DNA of 64,000 nt from positions 434,001 through 498,000 of the forward strand of contig NZ_AOCK01000002.1 of the NCBI RefSeq assembly GCF_000348945.1. Reading direction: 5' to 3'. The notes under the pieces were generated by a model. That model had not been told where the DNA came from. It saw only the letters and a program-made list of their open reading frames with translations, and ran no database searches. Of this stretch, positions 53,048-61,887 are shown piece after piece (the first letter of the stretch is position 1; every line of letters starts with the position of its first letter). This stretch comes from Paeniglutamicibacter gangotriensis Lz1y. Lineage in GTDB: Bacteria > Actinomycetota > Actinomycetes > Actinomycetales > Micrococcaceae. The position numbers and the translations under genes are program-made.

Positions 53048-53053
53048 AGCCTA
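53048..53053 (-). promoter_or_regulatory. -10 box TAGGCT, leaderless-type promoter (TagF-like gene)
   Basis: On the minus strand TAGGCT is followed by TGGAGA and the ATG, giving six-base spacing. TGGAGA abuts the start too closely to be a normal ribosome-binding site. Confidence 0.4.
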
Positions 53054-53171
53054 GCTGTGCGCCGGCAGGATCTGGGCCCGGCGGGTGGCAGCATTCACTA
53101 GACTGTCATGGGGGTGGGACGCAAAGGCGCTAGGCCATGAATGAATACATGAATCATAGGAGTGTAAGTTA

Positions 53172-54533
53172 ATGGCAGGACTACGGGGCAGCCTAGCGAG
53201 GATCTTACCGGATATTGGCTGGCGCAAAATCATGGATTTATCTGATCGGCTACCCCGGCGGTCTGCTGCCACGATCGGACAATTGCGAGACCAAGAGATA
53301 GCCAAGTTCCGGAACCTGTGTTCAGGGTTGGAATGGGCGGCAATCAACGAATCCGGTGTGATCTATTCCACGCCCTCCGAATCGGCGCAACTCCGCAACT
53401 TATTTCATCACTCGGATGCGACCGTCCACGCATTGAACAGATCGGCGATCTCCGCGAACGTCCTCAGAGGCTGGGTAATTGTATCGCGGGACCTCGCCGG
53501 ACGTCGTCGAGATCTGGCCGAGGCCGTAGGAATTAGGATCTTGGAGGTCGGATCGAAATCCGAACCACTGGAACCCAATGCTCTCGACTTTCCGGGGCCC
53601 GTCGATCTGGTCTACACGTGGGTTGATGCCGCAGACAGCGAATGGCGCAAGAACAGAAACCGAGCTGTCCGCGAACAAGACGAAGAGGCCCTACCGACGG
53701 CTTCTGATGAAGCTCGTTACACTTCTAACGATGAGCTGAAGTACTCCCTGCGTTCCGTCGAGTCGTTCCTTCCGTGGGTCAACCACATCTATCTGGTGAC
53801 AGCGGGACAGGTACCGACCTGGCTGAACGTGGACCATCCCAAAATGACGTTGGTTTCACACGAGGACATTTTCAGTGCGGTGTCCGACCTCCCGACCTTC
53901 AATTCACATGCGATTGAGTCGCAAATCCACCACATCCCCTCACTCGCGGAACACTTCGTGTACGTCAATGACGACGTCTTCTTCGGTCGTGAACTACGAC
54001 CTGAGACCTTTTTCACCGCTGCAGGTCTGGCGCGCTACCAGGTTTCCGACCGCCTGTTCCTAACCGACGCCATCAATGGCTTGCCCGTTAACGTCGCCGC
54101 CCAAAACAATGCGGACCTGCTCAGGAGACGCTTCGGCGCGATTGCCACCCTCAAGTTCAAGCACGTCGCCCACGCCCTACGAAAAAGCGTTCTGGAACAA
54201 ATTGAAGCTGAGAACTCCGATGCTGTCGCCATGACGGCGTCGGCGCGTTTCAGAAGTCACACGGATCTCTCAGTTCCCTCGTCGCTCGCGCACCACTACG
54301 GTGCACTGCTGGGAAAGGCCGTGCCGGGTTGCGCGACTTATAAGTACATAGACTTGGGCTCCGCTCAGGCCCAAGTCGAACTGGCGAAGACCTTCTGGTC
54401 TGACCGCCAGCAGATGATGTGCCTGAACCAGGTTTCCGGACCGATTTCGGACCTCGGTCGCCAGATGAAGATGGCCGTGCACTTTCTCGAGAAAATGTAT
54501 CCCTGGCAATCGTCATTCGAGCGAGATAACTAG
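53172..54533 (+). CDS. Stealth-family sugar-phosphate transferase
   Basis: The protein is 453 aa, with AGGAG eight bases before the ATG. All four Stealth conserved regions are visible. CR1 is VDLVYTWVDAADSEW (144-158). CR2 runs from SNDELKYSLRSVESFLPWV to VTAGQVPTWL, SHEDIF, LPTFNSHAIESQIHHIP and HFVYVNDDVFFGR (about 185-273). CR3 is the KHVAHALRKSVLEQI block. CR4 contains the WSDRQQMMCLNQVSG end. Stealth enzymes transfer hexose-1-phosphate, or a similar moiety, building phosphodiester-linked capsule-type polymers. It lies beside TagD and the TagF-like gene, and an IS21 element is inserted 28 bp downstream. Confidence 0.92.
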   Translation: MAGLRGSLARILPDIGWRKIMDLSDRLPRRSAATIGQLRDQEIAKFRNLCSGLEWAAINESGVIYSTPSESAQLRNLFHHSDATVHALNRSAISANVLRGWVIVSRDLAGRRRDLAEAVGIRILEVGSKSEPLEPNALDFPGPVDLVYTWVDAADSEWRKNRNRAVREQDEEALPTASDEARYTSNDELKYSLRSVESFLPWVNHIYLVTAGQVPTWLNVDHPKMTLVSHEDIFSAVSDLPTFNSHAIESQIHHIPSLAEHFVYVNDDVFFGRELRPETFFTAAGLARYQVSDRLFLTDAINGLPVNVAAQNNADLLRRRFGAIATLKFKHVAHALRKSVLEQIEAENSDAVAMTASARFRSHTDLSVPSSLAHHYGALLGKAVPGCATYKYIDLGSAQAQVELAKTFWSDRQQMMCLNQVSGPISDLGRQMKMAVHFLEKMYPWQSSFERDN

Positions 54534-54699
54534 CTTTTGGACTTTTAGTCTGGTGTCCCAGTGATCGCGCTCATCGAAATTCCCCACTGTTGCTCATCGA
54601 AATTCCCCACCCCGTGTTGATTCGCCCATGAGGGCGGGCCTTCCCCGAAACTGATGGTCTCTGACCACACACCAGTTCTCGAGAAAGGCCCGCTCTTCC

Positions 54700-56022
54700 A
54701 TGTTGACACGGAGGGAAGACGTGGACATCCACGCGTTGAAAAGAAACGGAATGACCATCAGTGAGATCGCCCGGCGCACGGGGCGTGACCGCAAGACCAT
54801 TCGTGCGTACCTCACCGGGGAACGGGTGGTCGGGCAGCGGCAACGGGCCGCCGACCCGTTCGATGCGTTCGAGGAATACGTAAAGGCCCGGCTGGTCGAG
54901 GACCCGCACCTCTGGGCACAAACCCTGATGGACGAGCTGCTCGGGCTGGGGTTCGGGCTTTCGTACCAGTCCTTGACCCGCAACATCCGTGCCCGGAACC
55001 TGCGCCCGGTTTGCCAGGCCTGCAAGACTGTCCTGCAACGGCCCAACGCGATCATCGAGCACCCGCCTGGTGAGGAAACCCAATGGGATTGGCTGGAGCT
55101 GCCGAACCCGCCCGCCGGGTGGGGAGCCAGGAAGGGAATGCTGTTGGTCGGTTCCCTGCCGCATTCGGGCAAATGGCGGGCCGTGCTGGCACCCTCCATG
55201 GGCCAACCGCACCTGTTCGAGGCGATGATCGCGGTGTTGGGAATGCTCGGCGGGGTGAGCAGGGGCTGGCGCTTTGACCGGATGGCCACGGTCTATGACA
55301 ACTCCAGCGGGGACGTGAATACGGAGTTTGCTGCCTTTGCCAAGCACTACGGGGCGCAGGTCGCCGTTTGCCCGCCGCGCTCCGGGCACCGCAAGGGCGT
55401 GGTGGAAAAGAACAACCACACCGCTGCCCAACGCTGGTGGCGGACCGTGCCCGATGAGACGACCTTCGAACAGGCCCAGGCCTCCGTCGCCCGCTTCGCC
55501 ACCGGCCAGGATTCCCGGGAACGGCGCACCCCGGAAGGGAAAACCACCTGTCAGGCCATGGCCGCCAACGAGAACCTGGGCCCGCTGGCGGCCCCGTACC
55601 CGGTGATCCTCACCGAGGAACGCATTGCCACGCGCCAGGCCCTGGTCGCCTGGCGCGGGAACCACTACTCGGTGCCGCCTGAACTGGCCGCCGCGAAGGT
55701 CAGCGTCATCCACCGTCTGGGCACCAGCCACCTGGACATCGCCGCGGTGGACGGCACCGTCATGGCCCGGCACCAGCGTGCCGCCAACGGGTTGGGCGCG
55801 ACCCTGCGCGAGAGCGGGCACGTGGTCGCGTTGAACCAGGCGGCGATGGCCGGGGCGAACACCCTCAAGCCGCACGGGCGCAAGGAACGGATCCCGCCGG
55901 GAACCGAGGCCCTGGCCGCCGCCGCGATCCTGCGCGGAACACCCGAAACCGTGCCGGCACCCGCGGCGAATCCCTTGGCCGTCTATGAACGCGCCGCCCT
56001 GGAAAGGACCCACCTGGCATGA
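54700..56022 (+). CDS. istA: IS21 transposase IstA
   Basis: The protein is 440 aa. An N-terminal helix-turn-helix is visible (NGMTISEIARRTGRDRKTIRAYL). The integrase-type core has the first Asp in ETQWDWLEL, second Asp in MATVYDNSSGDV, and Glu in GHRKGVVEKNNH. The C-terminal Mu-type beta domain (ALVAWRGNHYSVPPEL) is followed by a Pro/Ala-rich end. It catalyses strand transfer of the element and needs IstB. It overlaps istB by 4 bp. Confidence 0.95.
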   Translation: MLTRREDVDIHALKRNGMTISEIARRTGRDRKTIRAYLTGERVVGQRQRAADPFDAFEEYVKARLVEDPHLWAQTLMDELLGLGFGLSYQSLTRNIRARNLRPVCQACKTVLQRPNAIIEHPPGEETQWDWLELPNPPAGWGARKGMLLVGSLPHSGKWRAVLAPSMGQPHLFEAMIAVLGMLGGVSRGWRFDRMATVYDNSSGDVNTEFAAFAKHYGAQVAVCPPRSGHRKGVVEKNNHTAAQRWWRTVPDETTFEQAQASVARFATGQDSRERRTPEGKTTCQAMAANENLGPLAAPYPVILTEERIATRQALVAWRGNHYSVPPELAAAKVSVIHRLGTSHLDIAAVDGTVMARHQRAANGLGATLRESGHVVALNQAAMAGANTLKPHGRKERIPPGTEALAAAAILRGTPETVPAPAANPLAVYERAALERTHLA

Positions 56023-56837
56023 ACACCGAAACCACGCCCAGCAACGCCAGCATCTACCAGCAGCTGCGGTCGCACCTGGCAGAGCTCAAGCTCACCGCGG
56101 CGGCCGAGGCCCTGCCGGGCCTGCTGGACGAGGCCGACACGGCCGGATGGTCCACCACCGAAACCCTCGCGCGGATCATGTCCGTGGAGGTCGACCAGGC
56201 CGCGGCCCGGAAACTGGCAGGGCGCCTGCGCTTCGCCAACCTTCCCACGGAGTCGAGGCTGGAAAACTTCAACCTGGACTATGCCAAGGGCATAGACCGG
56301 TCCCTGCTCAACGAATTGGGGACCTGCCGGTGGATCGACACGGCCACCAACGTCCTGCTCATCGGTCCGCCCGGTGTCGGCAAGACGCACCTTGCCGCCG
56401 GCCTGGGGCGTGCGGCGGTAGAGGCCGGATACCGGGTCTATTTCACCTCCGCGGCCGAGCTGGCTGCACGTTGCCACAAGGCCGCCCTCGAAGGGCGCTG
56501 GTCATCCACGATGCGCTACTACTCGGGACCAACGCTTCTGGTCATCGACGAGCTGGGCTACCTCGCGCTGCCCGGCGAGGCGGCCTCGGCACTGTTCCAG
56601 GTCATCAACCAGCGGTACCTGAAAACCAGCATCGTGATCACGACAAACAGGCCGGTGGGATCGTGGGGAGAGATCCTGGGCGACACCACCGTCGCCGCAG
56701 CCATGCTCGACAGGCTGCTGCACCGTTCCGTGGTGCTGAACCTTGACGGGGAATCCTACCGGCTGCGCAACCACTACGACGCGGCCGAGCAACTCCGCAA
56801 GGCCACTACCGGCACCCCGGCAAACCTGCTAACTTAG
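56019..56837 (+). CDS. istB: IS21 helper ATPase IstB
   Basis: The protein is 272 aa. AAA+ domain: Walker A LIGPPGVGKTHLAAGLG, Walker B LLVIDELGYLAL, sensor I SIVITTNRPVG, arginine region AMLDRLLHRS. The N-terminal helical domain contacts IstA and DNA. It shares the DnaC-like fold and directs target choice during transposition. Confidence 0.95.
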   Translation: MNTETTPSNASIYQQLRSHLAELKLTAAAEALPGLLDEADTAGWSTTETLARIMSVEVDQAAARKLAGRLRFANLPTESRLENFNLDYAKGIDRSLLNELGTCRWIDTATNVLLIGPPGVGKTHLAAGLGRAAVEAGYRVYFTSAAELAARCHKAALEGRWSSTMRYYSGPTLLVIDELGYLALPGEAASALFQVINQRYLKTSIVITTNRPVGSWGEILGDTTVAAAMLDRLLHRSVVLNLDGESYRLRNHYDAAEQLRKATTGTPANLLT

Positions 56838-56929
56838 CTCACGCGGGCTGGGGAAAACCGGTGAGCAGAACTGGGGAATTTCCCTGAGCGCAATCACCAG
56901 TATGAGCAGGGCCCGTAACCCTGCAATTG

Positions 56930-57787
56930 TGAACTGCGCCCCGAAAGTTGGACCCGGTAAATATGAGTCTACGCAGTCAGTACTCGGGACGATATTTCAT
57001 CGGGCTCAGGCACCGGAGCGGAAATGAGATGCGGTCAACGTTGTACCAGTGGATGTAGTCGCCCCGCTCTGCGATGAACTCCTCGAAGCTGGTGTTCGTC
57101 TTGGTGGAGAATCTCTTCCTGGAGGTGCCCAAAGAAGCTATCCATCACCGCGTTGTCCAAGCATCTCCCTTGGCCCCGACGGAGGCGACCTCCTCGGCTA
57201 GGCGAGACGCTCGGTATGGCGGACGGCGCACTCCTCTGTCCGAGTGGTGCACGAGCCGTGAAACATCTTTTCGATCACGCCGCCGGGTACATAATCCCAT
57301 CTCCAACGCGTCCAGCGCCAGGGCGGTGTGCATGGTCGCGTACGGCTGCCAGCCGACCACGCGGCTAGAGAACACATCGAGCACGAACGCTGCGTAGACC
57401 AAGCCGAAAAAAGTTGTGATATACGTGACATCCGTGACCCACAGGCAGTGCGGTGCCGGCGCGGCGAAATGCCTGCGGACCAGATCTGTCGGCCGCTCCG
57501 GCAGGGGCCGTAGCACGGTCGTGAGGGGCCCCTTGGCCCGCCGCACACCGTGCACCGGTACGGCGCATCAGTCGCTCCACTGTGCACCGCGCCAACTTGT
57601 GGTCGGCGCGATTCAGGGTTGCATGGACCTTCCCGGCCCCATAGACACCGTAGCCGTCCTGGTGCACCCCTTTGATCTTCGCCGTCGTTACGGCGTCGCT
57701 GGGCGCCCACTTGAAATCGGCGCGGGCCTTGGCTGCGTAGAAGGTGGAAGGGTCGATCGTCAGTTGCTTGCAGATGGGCTCGACCAT
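56930..57787 (-). pseudogene. IS3-family transposase (OrfB) remnant
   Basis: The right terminal repeat is present as TGAACTGCGCCCCGAAAG (TTGGACCC following) at 56930, typical of IS3 ends. On the minus strand the OrfB integrase domain can be pieced together from several frames: MVEPICKQLTIDPSTFYAA, YGVYGAGKVHATLNR, WVTDVTYITTFFGLVYAAFVLDVFSSRVVGW (first Asp), SRLVHHSDRG (second Asp), NAVMDSFFGHLQEEI (Glu missing from its usual place) and DYIHWYNVDRISFPL ending at a stop at 56977. Several frameshifts are needed, and OrfA and the other end are missing. The remnant ends where the IS4-type remnant begins. Confidence 0.8.
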
Positions 57788-57788
57788 G

Positions 57789-58980
57789 GTCTACTGCGTG
57801 ATGGCGTTGGCGATGTTCTCCTCCGGTTCCTACGAGGAGGTCATGCGCTCGCTGCTGGCCGGGATGGAATGGATCACCGGCCGGTTCAGGGAATGGACGA
57901 TGCCGACGAAGGCCTCGATCTCCAAGGCCCGCACCCGCCTGGGGTCGACGGTGATGATCGACCTGTTCGATACCGGCGCCAAGCCGGTGGCTGCCGCGGG
58001 CGGGCCCGGTTTTTACCGGCAATGGCGGTTGGTGAGCATCGACGGGACCGTTCCGGACATCCCCGACACCGCGGACAACGAACGCACCTAGGGGCGCCCC
58101 GGAAGCATCGCCGAGGCCAAGAGCGCCTGCTCGCACGCCCGCGTCCTGGGCTTGGTCGAATGCGGAACCCACGCGGTGATCGGGGCGGTCTCCGGGTGCG
58201 ACACCGCCGAGCAGACCATGTACCCGGGGCTCCTGCACTGGCTCCGGCCGGGCATGCTGGCGATCGCGGACCGGGGCTTCTTCAGCTATGGAGCGTTCAA
58301 GCTAAGCATCGAAACCGGGGCCCAGCAGTTGTGGCGGATGAAAGGCAATGCGGTGCTGCCCGTGCACGAGGAATTCGCCGGCGGGTCGTTCCTTTCGGCC
58401 GTCTATGAGGGCACGAAGCATCGGCGCCACAACACGGAGCCGATCCCGGGTGCGCGTGAACGAATACACCGTCACCACGGTCAGGGGGGAGATTGGGGAT
58501 TTCCTGTTGATCACCACCATCTGGGACCCGGCCGATGCGCCGGCCCAGGACCTCGCCGAGGCCTATGCCCAATGCTGGGAAATCGAGTTGTGTTTTGGTG
58601 AGCTCAAGACCCACCAGCGTGGTCCTTCCCTGGTATTGCGCTCCAAAACCCCCGACGGGGTCCTGCAGGAAATCTACGGCTATCTCTGCGTGCATTACGC
58701 CCTGCGGTCCCTCAGCGGCGAAGTCGCCCGCGACCTCGCGAGGACCCCCTGCGCATTTCCTTCGCGCGGGCCCTCCGGGCCGCACGGCGAACACTGGCTG
58801 CGCGCCCGGCTTTTTTCCCCTAAAAAGCATGCCGCAGCCTTCGTCGTTTTCTGCCGGAAATTTTGCCCGGCCTTCTGCCGCCTCGCAGGCAACGCAGCAA
58901 TCCACGCGTCGTGAAACGCAAGATGTCCAACTGGTCACTCAAGCGCGTTCCCAAAAAGTTTAAGTAAATCGTATTGGGGC
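57789..58980 (+). mobile_element. IS4-type transposase remnant, longer copy
   Basis: The N-terminal domain is partly retained (YCVMALAMFSSGSYEEVM, FREWTMPTKASISKARTRLG), then WRLVSIDGTVPDIPDT with the first catalytic Asp, and an in-frame TAG at 58089-58091. After that GLVECGTHAVIGAVSGCDTA, MLAIADRGFFSYG and YAQCWEIELCFGELKTH follow with one further frameshift near 58450. The catalytic Glu in WEIELCF is kept. The 3' half aligns with the remnant at 14218-15115. The element has lost its left end at the junction with the IS3 remnant and is not functional. Confidence 0.85.
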
Positions 58981-59005
58981 TAGGGTTGACAGGTTTCGGT
59001 GAGAT

Positions 59006-60103
59006 TTAGGAGACAAGAAATCGTTCTTTAGAAGAGTCCGACAGGTTATTTTTAAGAACCCGAGTCAATATCGGGCGGAGTGGTCGCTCCACTAACCGCT
59101 CAATGGCTGCAGCAAGCGCGACACTGACCAGAACAGCTAGCAAAAGAGCCGACCACTTACCAGCGACAGGGTAAACCGACTGGATGATCCACCAGCCCCA
59201 AGCTTCGTGAACCAAGTAAATGGGGTAAGTGAGTGCGCCTGCGTAAGTGAGCCAGCCAGGGCCCATTCCCTTGAGCGGCGTCACTGTCGCCAACGCCACC
59301 AACGCAAAGAACCCAAGGATGATCGCGATGCCAACAGTCTGGGACAATTGCTGACCTGTAGCTCGTGACATGATGCCTGACACGTAGCCGGTCGCCTGCT
59401 GGCACGCGACGAGCGCATTGAAGATGACAACAAGCCAGCGTGCCGTGTTGTGCCCATGCGCGTGGATTAAGTAGAGGCCCATACCCCCAGCGAACAAGGC
59501 CGCATACTTAGGCGACAAAAGCAGCGTCAGAAAACCGCTCTCGGATTGCTGGCCGATCACTGCAATAATCGGCCACAGGATGGCGAACCCCATGATCTTG
59601 CGTTCCGTGGGTTTGATGCAGATTAAGCCGCAGATCAGAATGTAGAACAATAACTCAACCCAAAGTGTCCAATACACGCCGTCAATGTTTTTCACGCCGA
59701 GGCCTTGCTGGGCCATGGTCAGATTCGCCAGGATGTCCCCGCCTGAAATCGGCGTGAACATCCCAGGGGCGATGACCAAGTACAGGAATACCGCGGCCAG
59801 CACCGCAAACCAGTATGCGGGGAACAATCGCGATATACGGGATGCGACGAATTCGCCCACTGTGCGGCTTTGTGCGGACATGAGTATGACGAATCCGCTA
59901 ATAATAAAGAAGAGGTGCACCCCAAGCGCGCCATACGCGGCGACAGGTGCCAGATGTGGAAATAGCTCTATGGGTGGAACACCCCACCGGGTGTGCGAGT
60001 AAGCGATGTAGTGGTATGCGATGACTGCGAATGCGGCGAAGAATCGCAAGCCGTCGAGAAGTCGGAATCTAACTCTTGCTGGCTTTTCGATTAGTGCTTG
60101 CAT
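59006..60103 (-). CDS. Acyltransferase 3 family membrane protein (OafA/YrhL-like)
   Basis: The protein is 365 aa with about ten membrane segments. The ATG has AAGGAG eight bases upstream. Marks: FRLLDGLRFFAAFAVIAYHYIAY (catalytic His), HLFFIISGFVILMSA, VASRISRLFPAYWFAVLAA (R-x10-type motif), and a C-terminal end VERPLRP. These enzymes add acetyl or other acyl groups to sugars of O-antigens, capsules or peptidoglycan at the membrane. The gene stands alone between transposon remnants; base composition is visibly less GC-rich than in the neighbouring housekeeping genes, suggesting lateral arrival. It may decorate the glycopolymer made by the cluster at 45.6-54.5 kb. Confidence 0.88.
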   Translation of the reverse strand: MQALIEKPARVRFRLLDGLRFFAAFAVIAYHYIAYSHTRWGVPPIELFPHLAPVAAYGALGVHLFFIISGFVILMSAQSRTVGEFVASRISRLFPAYWFAVLAAVFLYLVIAPGMFTPISGGDILANLTMAQQGLGVKNIDGVYWTLWVELLFYILICGLICIKPTERKIMGFAILWPIIAVIGQQSESGFLTLLLSPKYAALFAGGMGLYLIHAHGHNTARWLVVIFNALVACQQATGYVSGIMSRATGQQLSQTVGIAIILGFFALVALATVTPLKGMGPGWLTYAGALTYPIYLVHEAWGWWIIQSVYPVAGKWSALLLAVLVSVALAAAIERLVERPLRPILTRVLKNNLSDSSKERFLVS

Positions 60104-60526
60104 ATTTGTGGCTCCTTGCCGCGAGTGGCTTCATTTCGTTTTGCGGCAGAGTTGTCCACAGGTGAGAAACGGGTTGTCATTGATACTCTATCGGCATGCC
60201 ATATGGCCCTCAAGTTCCGTATTTGTGCGTCGCTTGTCAAGCCCTTCTGGCTTAGAGGGCACTGAGTTCCTGGTTCACGGCTGATGTCGCCCGTCGTGTT
60301 GATTGGCGATGCTCGTGTTACAGGGGTTGACGGTGATTCGCGGACAAAAAATTCTCGGCCGCCGCTCTTTGGCATCGGTTGTCTTGCTGACGGCGCGGTC
60401 GTCGGCGGTGCCCGGGGGTACTCACTGTTCTCGGTTAGTGTGGATTGCGCGGCGACCTTTCCGGCGATGCTTTTGCTGCCAGCATGATCGGCGATCAGCA
60501 CGGAAACCATGACCCTTCTATATCTG
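60104..60526. other. Intergenic region, nothing recognised
   Basis: About 420 bases between the acyltransferase start and the end of the IS110 transposase gene. Short open frames on both strands show no conserved motif or convincing start. The acyltransferase promoter and the right end of the IS110 element should lie here; neither could be fixed. Confidence 0.4.
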
Positions 60527-61513
60527 TCAAGTGGGACTCGTGGCTGTAGTCCCGGCGTTCAGGATTCGGTAGACCTTTCTGGAGAGGTACCGGTTGATGC
60601 ACCTGCGGATCTCTTTGGTGGTGCGTCCTTCCTGTGTGCGTTTGTCGGTGTATTTTCTCGTTTCCTCATCATGGGTCATACGGACCATCGCAACAATGTG
60701 CAGGGCCTTGTTCAATTGCCGGTCCCCTCCACGGTTCAGCCGGTGCCTTACGGTATTGCCCGAGGAAGCTGGGATGGGTTTCACCCCGGCCAGGGACGCG
60801 TAGGCGGCTTCCGAGCGCACCCTGCCGTGGTGGGACCACGTGGTCAGGCAGACCGCTGCGGTGACCGGCCCGAATCCTGTTTCCTCCAACAACGCTGCGG
60901 CCTCACTGACAGAGACCAGCTCGGTGATCCGGGTAACGTTGGCTTTCAACTGGTCGTCGAGGTCGATGATGCGTTTGGCCAACCGGATCGCTTCGGCCCG
61001 GGCCGTGGCCTCGGCCAAGGCCTCATCGCGTTCACGCCACTTAGAGACCGCGATGATCTTTTCTCCGGTCATTGAATCGCGGGCGGTCAGCAGCACCCGC
61101 AGAGCGGCGCGGACTCCCTCGTTCAACCGGGGTATGCGCAGTTGATCGGCAGGCAGTGGCAAGGCGGCGGTGGCGATACGGCGGGCGTCCAGCGGATCGG
61201 ACTTGCCGACCCCGTGGCGGGCCTTGGCACTCATCCTGGGTGCTTCGGTGACCCGGTATCGCGCAGTGGAGACGGTGCCGGCCAGGACTGCGCCGTAGGA
61301 AGCCGTGCCTTCGATGACCCAGAGTGTTTCGGCGTCTCCGCCGGTGCGCTTGCCTGCCCAGGTGATTGCACGGTTGATCCCGGCAACGGTAGTGGGGAAA
61401 TCGCGGGTATCGAGGTGTTCGCCGGTGGCGGCATTGATGATGGCATAGACATGATTTTTCGCGTGAGTGTCAACCCCCACGACAAACCCGTAGGTTGGCG
61501 AGACAATGGACAT
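60527..61513 (-). CDS. IS110-family transposase (DEDD recombinase)
   Basis: The protein is 328 aa, intact. The RuvC-like DEDD domain begins YGFVVGVDTHAKNHVYAI (Asp15), continues with LWVIEGTASYGA (Glu), and the KSDPLDARRIA block (Asp pair). The C-terminal Tnp_20 domain has EETGFGPVTAAVCLTTW, then the Ser-containing VKPIPASSGNTVRHRLNRGGDRQLNKALH. IS110 enzymes recombine DNA without terminal inverted repeats, guided by a bridge RNA from the element's non-coding end. The gene appears complete and may be active. Confidence 0.93.
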   Translation of the reverse strand: MSIVSPTYGFVVGVDTHAKNHVYAIINAATGEHLDTRDFPTTVAGINRAITWAGKRTGGDAETLWVIEGTASYGAVLAGTVSTARYRVTEAPRMSAKARHGVGKSDPLDARRIATAALPLPADQLRIPRLNEGVRAALRVLLTARDSMTGEKIIAVSKWRERDEALAEATARAEAIRLAKRIIDLDDQLKANVTRITELVSVSEAAALLEETGFGPVTAAVCLTTWSHHGRVRSEAAYASLAGVKPIPASSGNTVRHRLNRGGDRQLNKALHIVAMVRMTHDEETRKYTDKRTQEGRTTKEIRRCINRYLSRKVYRILNAGTTATSPT

Positions 61514-61883
61514 TGCGGTTCCAAACTCTTCTCTTAGCGGACAGGGGGCGGCGACCGTTTACGGCCGGCACCGGTCCGGGGAGAAGTCACTTCGGAACAA
61601 TACTGTGATGAGCCACGCCGCCACTGGCGGCGGGCAGCCTTCTGATCAAGTTACCGAGGTGGGCCGGGCAGGCGCCGGCCGGCCACCCCATGGTCGGACA
61701 AGTCAAGACAAAGACACCTTGCGGGTCAGATCCGGTTTGAGCCACGACCACGGAATGGACGGCTGGCTCCTACTCTGCCAGCTGATCCCAGACCAGCCAG
61801 TTCAAGACTCACAGATCCGGTTGCCTCGTAGATTGCAATGTTGGCCCCGGCGGAGAAAAACGTGCCTGATCGGGCCCCAACTG
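61514..61883. other. Non-coding flank upstream of the IS110 gene, possible bridge-RNA region
   Basis: About 370 bases between the IS110 start and the IS1380 element hold no convincing gene. The segment contains a 7-bp perfect hairpin CGCCGCC-ACT-GGCGGCG (61616-61632) and other GC-rich inverted repeats such as CCGGCACCGG. In IS110-group elements the end upstream of the recombinase encodes a structured bridge RNA; this is the corresponding place. The element boundary could not be located. Confidence 0.4.
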
Positions 61884-61887
61884 CTAG

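Larger units (their letters stand above)
54562..56896 (+). mobile_element. Intact IS21-family element with 4-bp target duplication
   Basis: Left end TGATCGCGCTCATCG (with AAATTCCCCA following) matches the right end read inverted, TGATTGCGCTCAGGG (again AAATTCCCCA). A second internal repeat of TTCCCCA type lies at each end, as in the multiple terminal transposase-binding sites of IS21. Ends are TG...CA. The target duplication is CCAG at 54558-54561 and 56897-56900. istA and istB are both complete. The perfect short duplication and intact genes suggest a recent, possibly active insertion. Confidence 0.9.

Noticed and set aside
54571-56013. 480-codon minus-strand frame across IS21
   Set aside because: Antisense of istA; Gly/Pro/Arg-rich without any motif.
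60284-60487. Short plus-strand frame between acyltransferase and IS110
   Set aside because: 67 codons, no ribosome site, no recognisable motif.
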